Of a stretch of DNA of 64,000 nucleotides, positions 24,818 to 33,337 are shown in pieces. The position numbers were made by a program, and so were the translations under genes. This stretch comes from Paenibacillus soyae. GTDB taxonomy: Bacteria > Bacillota > Bacilli > Paenibacillales > Paenibacillaceae. The stretch lies in assembly GCF_024623455.1 (NCBI RefSeq), contig NZ_JANIPJ010000001.1, positions 482,727 through 546,726 on the forward strand, in the 5' to 3' direction. Every line of letters begins with the position of its first letter. The stretch's first letter is position 1. The notes beneath the pieces were generated by a model. It made no database searches and had not been told where the DNA came from. It saw nothing but the letters and a program-made list of their open reading frames with translations.

Positions 24818-25690
24818 ATGAGACATGCAAGCTTAAGCAGGAAAATATTTATGGTTTCCAACTATTTGTTTTTGACATTACTCGGATTAGCTATGTTCCT
24901 GCCGTTTATGAATGTCATCGCCCAGTCGTTCAGCAGCGGCGGAGCGATCGACCGCGGCGAGGTGATGTTCTGGCCGGTGGAGTTCACGACTCACTATTAC
25001 CAGTATGTATTCGAGGATGTATCGATCTGGAGAGCCTTTGCGATTTCCGTTTACATTACGGTCGTCGGCACGGTCATAAATCTTGCGGCAACTTCCATGT
25101 TAGCTTATCCCATTTCACGTCAAGAATATGTAGGTCGGCGTCTGGTTATGATTCTAATCCTGCTGACCATGATTTTCAGCGCTCCTCTAATTCCACAATT
25201 TATTTTGATGAGAGAGCTGCATATCACCAATACTCTCTGGGCGCTTATGCTGCCAACCGCGATCAGCGCATTTAATCTGTTTGTCCTTCGTTCCTTCTTT
25301 GCTCAGCTGCCCAACGAAATTATCGATGCGGCGAGGATTGACGGCTGCGGAGAAACGCGTACACTATGGAGTATTGTGCTTCCGTTGTCGAAGCCTGCGC
25401 TTGCGACGGTTGGTATCTTCTATTCGGTTACGAATTGGAACAAGTATATGGATGCCCTGTACTATATTAATGACCGAAGCTTGTATCCGCTTCAGGTCAA
25501 GCTTAGAGAGCTGCTTATTACCGATGACCTGTCGGATACGGGAAATCTGGCGTTTGAAGTCACTTCTCAGTCCGTGCAAGGCGTCCAGATGGCCGTCATT
25601 ATAGTAGCGACATTGCCGATCATTTTGTTATATCCGTTCCTCCAACGCTTCTTTATTAGCGGCATGCTGATCGGATCAATTAAATCGTAG
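24818..25690 (+). CDS. ABC sugar permease (YtcP/AlgM2-like)
   Basis: A 290-residue second permease subunit, MalG-type, with six helices, the EAA loop DAARIDGCGETRTLWSIVLP and a short C-terminal tail ending IGSIKS. ATG 24818 is 9 nt after GAGAGGTG; the TTG two codons earlier is too close to it. Forms a heterodimeric channel with the preceding permease for import of alginate oligomers. It is followed by the separate promoter of the binding protein. Confidence 0.88.
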   Translation: MRHASLSRKIFMVSNYLFLTLLGLAMFLPFMNVIAQSFSSGGAIDRGEVMFWPVEFTTHYYQYVFEDVSIWRAFAISVYITVVGTVINLAATSMLAYPISRQEYVGRRLVMILILLTMIFSAPLIPQFILMRELHITNTLWALMLPTAISAFNLFVLRSFFAQLPNEIIDAARIDGCGETRTLWSIVLPLSKPALATVGIFYSVTNWNKYMDALYYINDRSLYPLQVKLRELLITDDLSDTGNLAFEVTSQSVQGVQMAVIIVATLPIILLYPFLQRFFISGMLIGSIKS

Positions 25691-25702
25691 TCTTGTAAAG
25701 GG

Positions 25703-25769
25703 ACCTAAAAAAACGACAAGTCCACACAAAGGGACTCCATTGTTGCACCGTATGGACACTGACTATACT
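25703..25769 (+). promoter_or_regulatory. Regulon-1 activator box and promoter (alginate binding protein)
   Basis: Left half ACCT-A7-CG-ACAAG (25703-25720), 16 nt, then CCATTGTTGC from 25737 and TATACT (25764-25769) 27 nt from the CC. It lets the binding protein be made in excess over its permeases. Confidence 0.7.
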
Positions 25770-25780
25770 TGAGTTGAGCT

Positions 25781-25794
25781 TGAAAGCGCTTCAA
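25781..25794. promoter_or_regulatory. cre-like site downstream of binding-protein promoter
   Basis: TGAAAGCGCTTCAA matches the cre consensus except for one fixed C. It lies a few bases downstream of the predicted start point, the same relation to the promoter as the PL7 cre-like site, which fits CcpA repression. Confidence 0.55.
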
Positions 25795-25837
25795 GAAGTC
25801 GTTTTCAACCAATATAAAACGAAACGAGGGGTTAGGC

Positions 25838-27439
25838 ATGACAAGGTTTTTGACTAGAGCCGGCGTGCTGCTTACAACATTCGCCGTGCTGGTTGCATGC
25901 TCCGGCAACAATGGGGGGAACGAAGAGGCCAACGCGACAAAGTCTCCAACTGCGACGAACAACGGTAATGAGACTGCGGATGAGAACAAGGAGCCGGTCA
26001 AATTCTCCATCTCGATGAGAACGCTGAACGTAGCCTACGTAGAGAAGCATCCTGATATCAATGAAGACAAATACGTCAAGAAGCTAGAAGAAATGACGAA
26101 CGCGGATTTGGACATTCGATTAATTCCACATAATGAATATCAGGACAAGATGGTTCAAATGTTCGCCACGAACGATATTCCGGATGTTGTGCAAGGCAGC
26201 GGCGGTCTGAGCGGAGCAGAGCTGGCTGGAGCTGTCGCGAACGGCGTGTTCCTTCCTCTTAACGATCTGCTGGAAGAGCATGGTCAAGACCTGTTGAAGT
26301 TTATTCCCGAGGAAGCTTGGGCTCGCATGACGGATTCCATCACAGGCAACATCTACGGGATTCCGGAAATATTGTCGAATCCGTCGCGCCGCGCAACCTG
26401 GATCCGCACGGACCTGCTGGAGAAGGTAGGCAAGGATATTCCGACTACGGTTGAGGAGACGATGGAGGTGCTTCGCGCATTCAAGGAGATCGGCGTAGAG
26501 CAGCCGTTCGCGGGCCGTCAAAACTTCAAATATTCCGACACGTTCTTCGGCGCTTACGACGTATTCGGTTACCTGAACCAATTTAAGCTGTTCCCGGACG
26601 GACAAGTGAAACCAAGCTTCTTCGATACAGAAAACATGAAAAAAGCGATTCAAGTGTATAAAACGATGTATGACGAAGGTTTGATCAGCAAGGAATTCGC
26701 GACGGTGGAAAGTACGGATTTCCGCAGCAACATCACAAGCGGCAAGGTTGGCATGTGGTCGATGAATGCGAATGAGCTTCCAATATGGGGTGCGCAGCTT
26801 AAATCCAACGTACCGGAAGCCGAAATCGCTTTAATTCCTTCACCGGTAGGCACAGATGGAAAAGGCGGTTACGCACATTACAATCCGGTGACGCGCTCCT
26901 TCTATATTAATGCGGAGGCAAAGGACAAAGCAGCCGATATCGTGAAGTTTTTCAACTGGATGGTTAGCGAGGAAGCCGAACTATTCTTCAGCTTCGGCAT
27001 TGAAGGCGAAGATTATCAGGTCGTAAACGGAGAGCCAAAGTTCGAGGTTCCAACCGATACGGAAGGCACGGATAAGCTAAGATACCTGAACTACTGGCTG
27101 TGGATGGTCCAGGATACAACGTACAATAAGATGGTATCTTCCTTGTCGGACAGCGGCTTGCAAATGATCGATGCTTTCGATAATATGCTATCCAAAGAAG
27201 GCCGCAGAGGTATTGAGTTTGATCCGCGTCTCGATGCTCTTATCCAGAATCCGGATCTGACTCCGAAATCCGATGAAATGCCGCCGTTGGTTCTTGAGAA
27301 GGTCCTTCGCATTGTATACGGCAAAGACTCCGTTGACTCGTTCGACGACGTGCTGGAGGAATACTTGTCCAAAGGCGGAAATGATGTGATTAAGGAAGCA
27401 ACGGAACGTTACAACAGCAAAGAAAATGCCTTCGAATAA
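25838..27439 (+). CDS. Extracellular solute-binding lipoprotein (AlgQ/LplA-like)
   Basis: A 533-residue lipoprotein with signal peptide and lipobox LVAC (Cys about residue 21), then an Asn/Thr/Glu-rich tether and a cluster-type binding-protein fold. Its size fits the AlgQ/LplA group that carries oligouronides rather than the shorter MalE-type proteins. It would deliver alginate oligomers to the permeases upstream. Its own promoter (regulon-1 box plus cre) stands between. GAGGGG precedes ATG 25838. A hairpin follows the gene, before the two-component genes. Confidence 0.88.
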   Translation: MTRFLTRAGVLLTTFAVLVACSGNNGGNEEANATKSPTATNNGNETADENKEPVKFSISMRTLNVAYVEKHPDINEDKYVKKLEEMTNADLDIRLIPHNEYQDKMVQMFATNDIPDVVQGSGGLSGAELAGAVANGVFLPLNDLLEEHGQDLLKFIPEEAWARMTDSITGNIYGIPEILSNPSRRATWIRTDLLEKVGKDIPTTVEETMEVLRAFKEIGVEQPFAGRQNFKYSDTFFGAYDVFGYLNQFKLFPDGQVKPSFFDTENMKKAIQVYKTMYDEGLISKEFATVESTDFRSNITSGKVGMWSMNANELPIWGAQLKSNVPEAEIALIPSPVGTDGKGGYAHYNPVTRSFYINAEAKDKAADIVKFFNWMVSEEAELFFSFGIEGEDYQVVNGEPKFEVPTDTEGTDKLRYLNYWLWMVQDTTYNKMVSSLSDSGLQMIDAFDNMLSKEGRRGIEFDPRLDALIQNPDLTPKSDEMPPLVLEKVLRIVYGKDSVDSFDDVLEEYLSKGGNDVIKEATERYNSKENAFE

Positions 27440-27469
27440 TCGGCTGCTGATCTATTAGCCGCAAGAAGA

Positions 27470-27507
27470 CCCTTCCCGATCAAGGCGCCGCCTTAATCGG
27501 GAGGGGC
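27470..27507 (+). terminator. Hairpin after the binding protein
   Basis: CCCTTCCCGATCAAGGCG pairs with CGCCTTAATCGGGAGGGG with small mismatches. No T-run follows, so it may be an attenuator or message stabiliser rather than a full terminator, leaving some read-through to the regulator genes. Confidence 0.55.
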
Positions 27508-27572
27508 TCCTGCATCGTATGGGCTGGAAATTCGCTTTATTCTCTCACAAGCCACATGAAATGAGGTGCTCC

Positions 27573-28616
27573 ATGTATCGTATTCTTGTCGTCGAAGACG
27601 AACCAATGATTCGCAAAGGACTGGAAAAGCTCATTCATCTGGCTTGCAAGGGTAAAGCCGAAATCGAAAGCGCCGCGAACGGAGAAGAAGCGCTTTCGCG
27701 CATAAAAGCGCTTCGACCCGATTTTGTGTTCACCGATGTTCGAATGCCGCGTATGGACGGACTGGAGCTGTGCAGGCGGATCAGAGAGCTTCAATATGAT
27801 ATCGATATCGTAGTCGTGTCGGGCTACAGCGACTTCGAGTACGCTCAGAAATGCGTCTCTTACGGGGTCAAGGAATATATATTAAAGCCGGTGACCCGTA
27901 CGGGAATAGCTGAAGCCGTGCAGAAGTTGATAGATGGCGCGCAAGCCCGCAGAAAAGCCTCTTTTATCTCATTTGAGGAACAGGCGGAGTGGGCGGAGCA
28001 GCTGGAGGACGCGCTTTGGCATCTGAATGCCTCGGAGCGCGATCGGACATTGGCGCATCTGAAGGATTATTGCGTAAAGCATTCGTTCCATGCCGTGCAA
28101 TTGGGACAGCTGCTGCAGGAACTAATCCAGCGTATCGTCAAGCTTCTTAATCGGCGCGATGTGTACACCTTCCCGGAGCAAGGAGCGACCGTAAGTGTGG
28201 ATGAAAGGAGTCCGGAGGAGGTATTCGAATGGTTCGAGCAGCAATTGGAGGAGATCGCTCGGCAAATTCGAACCAAACGGAGGGGGCATGTCAAGGACCC
28301 AGTCGAGGAAGTGAAGGCTTACATCGAGCAGAACCTGTCGAAGGAACTATCGTTGGAGGAAGTGGCGGAACGGCTGGGACTGAATCCATCCTACTTTAGC
28401 CAACTGTTCAAGCAGATGACGGATGAGACCTTCGTGCAATACCGGATCAAACGAAGGATGGAGCGGGCCAAGAAGCTTCTGGCGCTGCCTCATTATAAAA
28501 TTACCGACATCTCGCACGAGGTCGGCTATTCGGACCATCCGTATTTCACGAAAACCTTCAAGAAGGTAACCGGCTTGACGCCGTCGGAGTACCGGGAAAT
28601 GCTGGGGATTGATTGA
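27573..28616 (+). CDS. Response regulator, YesN-type (AraC HTH)
   Basis: A 347-residue DNA-binding regulator. The receiver domain (1-120) has D55 as phosphorylation site (VFTDVRMP), with acidic pair E9/D10 and K107 in ILKPV. A helical linker and two AraC-type HTH motifs (about 245-345, ending DHPYFTKTFKKVTGLTPSEYR) follow. The ATG at 27573 follows GAGGTG and gives the standard MYRILVVEDE start. It overlaps the sensor kinase by 4 nt. It is the best candidate to bind the two-part regulon-1 box, since AraC-type proteins bind paired sites next to the -35. Confidence 0.88.
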   Translation: MYRILVVEDEPMIRKGLEKLIHLACKGKAEIESAANGEEALSRIKALRPDFVFTDVRMPRMDGLELCRRIRELQYDIDIVVVSGYSDFEYAQKCVSYGVKEYILKPVTRTGIAEAVQKLIDGAQARRKASFISFEEQAEWAEQLEDALWHLNASERDRTLAHLKDYCVKHSFHAVQLGQLLQELIQRIVKLLNRRDVYTFPEQGATVSVDERSPEEVFEWFEQQLEEIARQIRTKRRGHVKDPVEEVKAYIEQNLSKELSLEEVAERLGLNPSYFSQLFKQMTDETFVQYRIKRRMERAKKLLALPHYKITDISHEVGYSDHPYFTKTFKKVTGLTPSEYREMLGID

Positions 28617-30490
28617 TGAGGAAAAGCCTGGCGAAGCAAATTTTTGTCTACTTCTTCGTTCTCGTCTTCCTGTCGATGTCTACGGTCGGCATCTTCTCGT
28701 ATATGGAATCCGCTCGAGCGATCGATAAGCAGGTCGAAAAATATTTTACGACGGTCATCAACAATGCGGCCATGCAGACCGATCGACAGCTGATGATGTT
28801 CGAACGGATGTCGGTGTCGATTCTATCCCAGCAGCAAGTGAAGAAGTTTCTCGATATGGACCCGGATGACAGCTATGTTTACTATCAGTTCTCGACCAAA
28901 ATCCAAAAGGACATCTTCGAGAAAATTCATATTATGTATCCCAATCAAATTAATATGATGTACGTGCTGGGCTATCACGGTCGGACCATCTTCGATGCGA
29001 ACCAAAACTTCTCCGCTCATAGTGTGGATACGTCGGATAGACTGAAAGAGCTGGATGAGCAGACGGAAGCTAACGGACGTATTTCAATTCTAAGCACAAG
29101 TCTGCTCCCTCAGGATGCGGATCGCGTCATTACGGTAGCGCGGAAGATTAGAGGATACTCGACTTATGACATCAAAGGCGTGCTCGCCATCGAGTTTCAC
29201 GAAGAGCAGCTGACCGACCTGTGGGACCTGATGGACCTTGGCGAAGATGGGTTTTTCTTCATTCTGGACGGTCAAGGCCAGGTCGTCTATGCACCTGATG
29301 ATGATAGAGTAGACAGTCCGTTTCTGGAGCGGGTATCCGGTAGAATCGTCGAGAACGGCGAACAGAGATTTGTGATCAACGACGGCGAGCAGGAGCGCCT
29401 GATTGTATCCCGAAAGTCCGAGTATTCCGGCTGGAGCCTGGCGATCGCCATGCCTCTAGATGAGCTGCGCGAGCCAATCTCAGCGATCCGCACAACAACT
29501 GTCACCGTTGGCCTGCTGACGCTGGCGGCAGCGCTTGTGCTTGCCTTGCGATTCGGACGAACGATTGTCAGTCCGATTCGTATTCTCATGAACGGCATGC
29601 GGGAGACGGAGAAGGGCAATTGGCAATATGTACAAGTGAAGCCCCGAAAGGATGAAGTGGGCGCACTTGTTCACAGCTATAATCTGATGGTCGGACGGCT
29701 GTCGGAAATGATAGACCGGGTGTACGACGCTGAACTCAAAGGGCAAAAGGCGCAGCTTGAGCTAAGAGAACTGCAGCTGGAGCGGCACAGAGCGGAGTAT
29801 CAGGCGCTGCAGCTGCAGATTAATCCGCATTTCCTGTACAACACGCTGGAGACGATTAATTGTTATGCGATCGTGCAGGATTCCGACGATATCTCGGAGA
29901 TGGTCGAGGCGCTGGCTTACATGCTTCGATATTCCGTGCAGACGAATTTGGAGGAAAGCACGATCGTCAATGAGCTGAATCACGTTAGAAATTACATGAT
30001 TATATTGAAGCATCGCATCGGCAGAGAATTTGAGGTCGACGTCGTCATGAAGCCCGAATTGCTGCTGAAGGGCATGGTCCGGCTGACGCTTCAGCCCATC
30101 GTGGAGAACATCTTCCAGCATGCGTTCCCGAACGGGATAGAGACTAATCATTTTATTCGAATCGACGCGAAGCAGTCCGAGGGGCGGATCGTCGTTACGG
30201 TAGAAGACAACGGCGCGGGCATGTCCGAGGAACGCCTGCGCAAGCTGAGACAGCGTCTGCTTGAGAATCGGTTATCCGACGAACAGGATATAAGCGGCGG
30301 CCGCAAACGAGGCGGCATCGGCGTTCTTAACGTTCATCGGCGACTTCAGATGGTTTACGGAGACGAATTCGGCATATCGGTTGACAGCCAGGATGGTCAG
30401 GGGACGATTATCTATATTACGATGCCTGATTCTCAATCGATTGGCGTACACAAAGAGATCACTTGGGGAGGAACAAGAAATGAACATTGA
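28613..30490 (+). CDS. Sensor histidine kinase, YesM-type
   Basis: A 625-residue membrane kinase. TM1 (about 9-31) and TM2 (about 298-318) flank an extracellular Cache-like sensor of some 265 residues. A HAMP segment (about 320-375) and a His_kinase domain with H406 in INPHFLYNT follow; the ATPase part shows VENIFQHAF and EDNGAGMS. It partners the preceding YesN-type regulator (ATGA overlap). It probably senses an alginate oligomer directly or via the binding protein. The last 11 nt overlap the SDR gene. Confidence 0.9.
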   Translation: MMRKSLAKQIFVYFFVLVFLSMSTVGIFSYMESARAIDKQVEKYFTTVINNAAMQTDRQLMMFERMSVSILSQQQVKKFLDMDPDDSYVYYQFSTKIQKDIFEKIHIMYPNQINMMYVLGYHGRTIFDANQNFSAHSVDTSDRLKELDEQTEANGRISILSTSLLPQDADRVITVARKIRGYSTYDIKGVLAIEFHEEQLTDLWDLMDLGEDGFFFILDGQGQVVYAPDDDRVDSPFLERVSGRIVENGEQRFVINDGEQERLIVSRKSEYSGWSLAIAMPLDELREPISAIRTTTVTVGLLTLAAALVLALRFGRTIVSPIRILMNGMRETEKGNWQYVQVKPRKDEVGALVHSYNLMVGRLSEMIDRVYDAELKGQKAQLELRELQLERHRAEYQALQLQINPHFLYNTLETINCYAIVQDSDDISEMVEALAYMLRYSVQTNLEESTIVNELNHVRNYMIILKHRIGREFEVDVVMKPELLLKGMVRLTLQPIVENIFQHAFPNGIETNHFIRIDAKQSEGRIVVTVEDNGAGMSEERLRKLRQRLLENRLSDEQDISGGRKRGGIGVLNVHRRLQMVYGDEFGISVDSQDGQGTIIYITMPDSQSIGVHKEITWGGTRNEH

Positions 30491-31247
30491 TTTGACAGGT
30501 AAAGTAGCATTGGTAACAGGCGCAAGCGGCGGTATTGGCCGCGGAGTAGCCATCGAGCTGGCAAGGCAAGGAGCGAAGGTAGCCGTTAACTACCTGAGCA
30601 GCGTGCAAGGAGCAGAGGAAACGGTAGCCGCAATCCAGGCGATCGGCGGCGAAGCTGTCGCGATCCGCGCAGACGTAACGGACGTGGCGCAAATTAACGA
30701 TATGGTAGCTCAGGTCGAGAAGGCCTTCGGCGCACCTATCGATATTCTTGTCAACAACGCTGGTCATCTGGTTCAGCGGCTTGCTAATGCCGAGATGACA
30801 GAAGAGCTTTACAATAAAATTATGGACGTCAATATGAAGAGCACCGTATTTGTCAGCAAGGCGGTCATTCCAGGCATGAAGAAGCTTGGAGGCGGACGAA
30901 TCGTTAATTTGACCTCCATCGCGGCTCATAACGGCGGTGGACCAGGCGCTTCCATCTACGCGGCGAGCAAAGCTGCGGTATTGTCTTATTCCAAAGGCTT
31001 GGCTAAAGAGCTGGCTGGTGATGGCATTCTGGTTAACGCGATTTCGCCTGGCTTTATTGGCGGCACGGCATTCCATGCAACCTTTACCCCTGACGCGGCC
31101 AGACAAGCGACGATTCAAGGTATTCCGCTGAAGAGAGAAGGCACGCCGGAGGATGTTGCGGGAGCCGTCCTGTACCTCGTATCGGAGCTGTCGGCATACT
31201 TGACGGGAGAAACGATCGAGATCAACGGCGGAATGTTTATGCGATGA
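30480..31247 (+). CDS. SDR oxidoreductase, probable DEH reductase
   Basis: A 255-residue short-chain dehydrogenase. Cofactor motif TGASGGIGRG at 12-21, NNAG near 89, catalytic S of LTSIA and Y/K of YAASK, and C-terminal EINGGMF. In alginate users an SDR reduces 4-deoxy-L-erythro-5-hexoseulose uronate (DEH) to KDG; its place between the alginate regulators and three lyase genes fits this. ATG 30480 follows GGGAGG and overlaps the kinase end by 11 nt. The exact substrate is inferred from context, since SDR sequences do not reveal it. Confidence 0.78.
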   Translation: MNIDLTGKVALVTGASGGIGRGVAIELARQGAKVAVNYLSSVQGAEETVAAIQAIGGEAVAIRADVTDVAQINDMVAQVEKAFGAPIDILVNNAGHLVQRLANAEMTEELYNKIMDVNMKSTVFVSKAVIPGMKKLGGGRIVNLTSIAAHNGGGPGASIYAASKAAVLSYSKGLAKELAGDGILVNAISPGFIGGTAFHATFTPDAARQATIQGIPLKREGTPEDVAGAVLYLVSELSAYLTGETIEINGGMFMR

Positions 31248-33337
31248 TGAATCTACAAGGGCAAACCAAAGGACAGGCAGGACACCAGGCTGCACTAAAC
31301 CGGCTGAAGAAGGAATTGGATCAAGCGATGGCGCGCGAGGCTTCCATTCCTATGGAGCCAGGCGGCTGGTGGCATCAGTATGTATGTCCCACCCATCATA
31401 CAGAGCTGCTGTTTGACGAGCTTCGCGAGGATGACGGACGCTACCACTGTCCATATGGCTGCGTGCTGGAGCGGGAGCCGTATCATGGCGCATGGCTGGT
31501 GTATCGTCACCAGCTATGGGCCAGACGCTCGCTGAAGGCGGCTGCGGTATACGCCGCAACGAAGGAGCTTGCATACGGGAGCTATGGGCGCGATATTATT
31601 AGCGCTTATGCCAAGCAGTTTCCCCTGTATCCCGTTCATCCCGATGCGCAGCCTTGGATGCTGAAGGGCCGCGCCTTCCATCAGGCGCTGACCGAGGCGA
31701 TCTGGGCAACCACGCTTCTCCAGGCCTATCTGCTGCTGCAGGACGCGGGACTGGCGTTCGGGGAAGCGCAAGCCGATATTACAACATTTATCGGCATGCT
31801 GGAGAGCAGCATGGAGCAATATCATCATATTCTGACGATCGAAAGAAACCAGCCTGAGAATAACTACACAGCCTGGCTGAATGCGGCGTTAAGCTGCGTA
31901 TACGCGGTCAAGCAGGACCACGCGAAGCTTGATAGTCTGCTTGAGCGCAAGGGCGGCATCCGGAACCATCTGGAAATCGCGATTTTGAACGATGGTCTGG
32001 AATTCGAAGGTAGCGTCTATTATCACGTTTTTGTGCTTCGCGCTTATTTGATAACGGTGGAGATGCTGAAGCGCTTCGACATCGACGGCTTCGAGATCAA
32101 GGCGGAGGGCTCGCGTCATATCGAAGGCATGCTGGATGTTCTGATCCGCCTGGCCGAAGAAGATGGCCGTCTTCCAGCGACACATGATGGACCGTATGGA
32201 AGAATGCCTTATACGCTTGAGATCATTGAAGTGTTCGAGAAGGGCTTGGCGAAATATCAAAAGCCTGAATATTGGAAATTATTAAACTATTATTATGAAA
32301 CAATGGGGCAGGGGAACAGCGAGGCGCTCCAATCATCGGAGCCGTGGGCCTATCGAAACGCTGGTCTCGAAGCGCTGCTGTACCGTCAGTGGACGGGCGA
32401 GGAGATTAGCCTTGAGAATCCGCCAGCCGCTTCCTCCGCTCTGCTTCCGGACAGCGGGTTTGCCTGGCTGAGACATGCCGGCAATCCTCTTACGGCCATG
32501 GTGGATTTTGGTCCGCACGGCGGCTCGCATGGCCACTTCGACAAGCTGAATGTGATGTTGAGCTTGAACGGCAAGCCTATTTCACCAGACAGAGGAACCG
32601 TTCCTTATGGATCGGTGCTCAAGAAGAGCTGGTATCCGGCAACCGCGTGCCATAACACGGTCAGCGTGAATGGACAGTCTCAGCAAGAAGCAGAGGGACG
32701 CTGCCTGTCCTTTGTGGAAGAGAAGGCCTATACCGCAATGACGATGTCAGTGGACGGCACTTATCCTGGAGCAACTCTTGTCCGCCATCTGCTCGTGAGC
32801 GCAGATTATATCGTGGACTGGTACCAGATTGGACTGGCTGAGCCGGGCGAGATTGACTGGTGGTTCCACTTCATCGGCGAACCGTCGGTAGAGGGCTGGG
32901 ACTTCACCGCGACTCCGGCCGCTCTGGGCCAGGACAACGGCTACGAATATGTACGTTCGCTTGCGCAATGGAGCAAGACAACTTCGGCAGTAGCGAATGC
33001 AGACGTCATGGCCCGTGTTAAGATATCGGGGTTGGAAGGCGGCAATAGCCTGTCGTCCGCGGTTGCCCTCTCGGAGAATGCGGCAGCATATCTGGTGGAA
33101 TCCCCTGGACTTGCGGATGACCCCAGTGTCATGATGAAGGGTGTTCTCGTCCGGACAGCGGGAGCTAGTGCCGATGTGGCAGCCGTATATGCCGCCGGCG
33201 ACAAGGAGCTGGACGTTCGTCTCCAGCCTCTGGATGAGAGCGGAGCAAGCGGCGAGAAGAAGCTTACCGTGCGCATTGGCAATGAGCAGATCAGCTATCA
33301 ATTAACCGCAGATGGAATCAGGGAGATGAGCCTATGA
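31244..33337 (+). CDS. Heparinase II/III-family lyase with N-terminal zinc-binding motif
   Basis: A 697-residue protein without signal peptide. The N-terminal segment carries two Cys motifs, C48-P-T-H-H and C69-P-Y-G-C73, likely a small zinc site. An alpha-toroid and beta-sandwich follow, with candidate catalytic residues N in ENNYTAW, Y259/Y260-H261 in GSVYYHVF and H429/H431 in SHGHFDKLN. This is the layout of intracellular oligosaccharide lyases (PL12/17/21 relatives). Context suggests unsaturated alginate oligomers as substrate. It overlaps the SDR stop and the PL15 start by 4 nt each, so it is translationally coupled. Subfamily not assignable. Confidence 0.78.
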   Translation: MMNLQGQTKGQAGHQAALNRLKKELDQAMAREASIPMEPGGWWHQYVCPTHHTELLFDELREDDGRYHCPYGCVLEREPYHGAWLVYRHQLWARRSLKAAAVYAATKELAYGSYGRDIISAYAKQFPLYPVHPDAQPWMLKGRAFHQALTEAIWATTLLQAYLLLQDAGLAFGEAQADITTFIGMLESSMEQYHHILTIERNQPENNYTAWLNAALSCVYAVKQDHAKLDSLLERKGGIRNHLEIAILNDGLEFEGSVYYHVFVLRAYLITVEMLKRFDIDGFEIKAEGSRHIEGMLDVLIRLAEEDGRLPATHDGPYGRMPYTLEIIEVFEKGLAKYQKPEYWKLLNYYYETMGQGNSEALQSSEPWAYRNAGLEALLYRQWTGEEISLENPPAASSALLPDSGFAWLRHAGNPLTAMVDFGPHGGSHGHFDKLNVMLSLNGKPISPDRGTVPYGSVLKKSWYPATACHNTVSVNGQSQQEAEGRCLSFVEEKAYTAMTMSVDGTYPGATLVRHLLVSADYIVDWYQIGLAEPGEIDWWFHFIGEPSVEGWDFTATPAALGQDNGYEYVRSLAQWSKTTSAVANADVMARVKISGLEGGNSLSSAVALSENAAAYLVESPGLADDPSVMMKGVLVRTAGASADVAAVYAAGDKELDVRLQPLDESGASGEKKLTVRIGNEQISYQLTADGIREMSL

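Noticed and set aside
27690..27720. cre-like AAGCGCTTTCGCGC and AAAAGCGCTTCG in the response regulator gene
   Set aside because: Inside coding sequence with poor consensus ends; likely chance.
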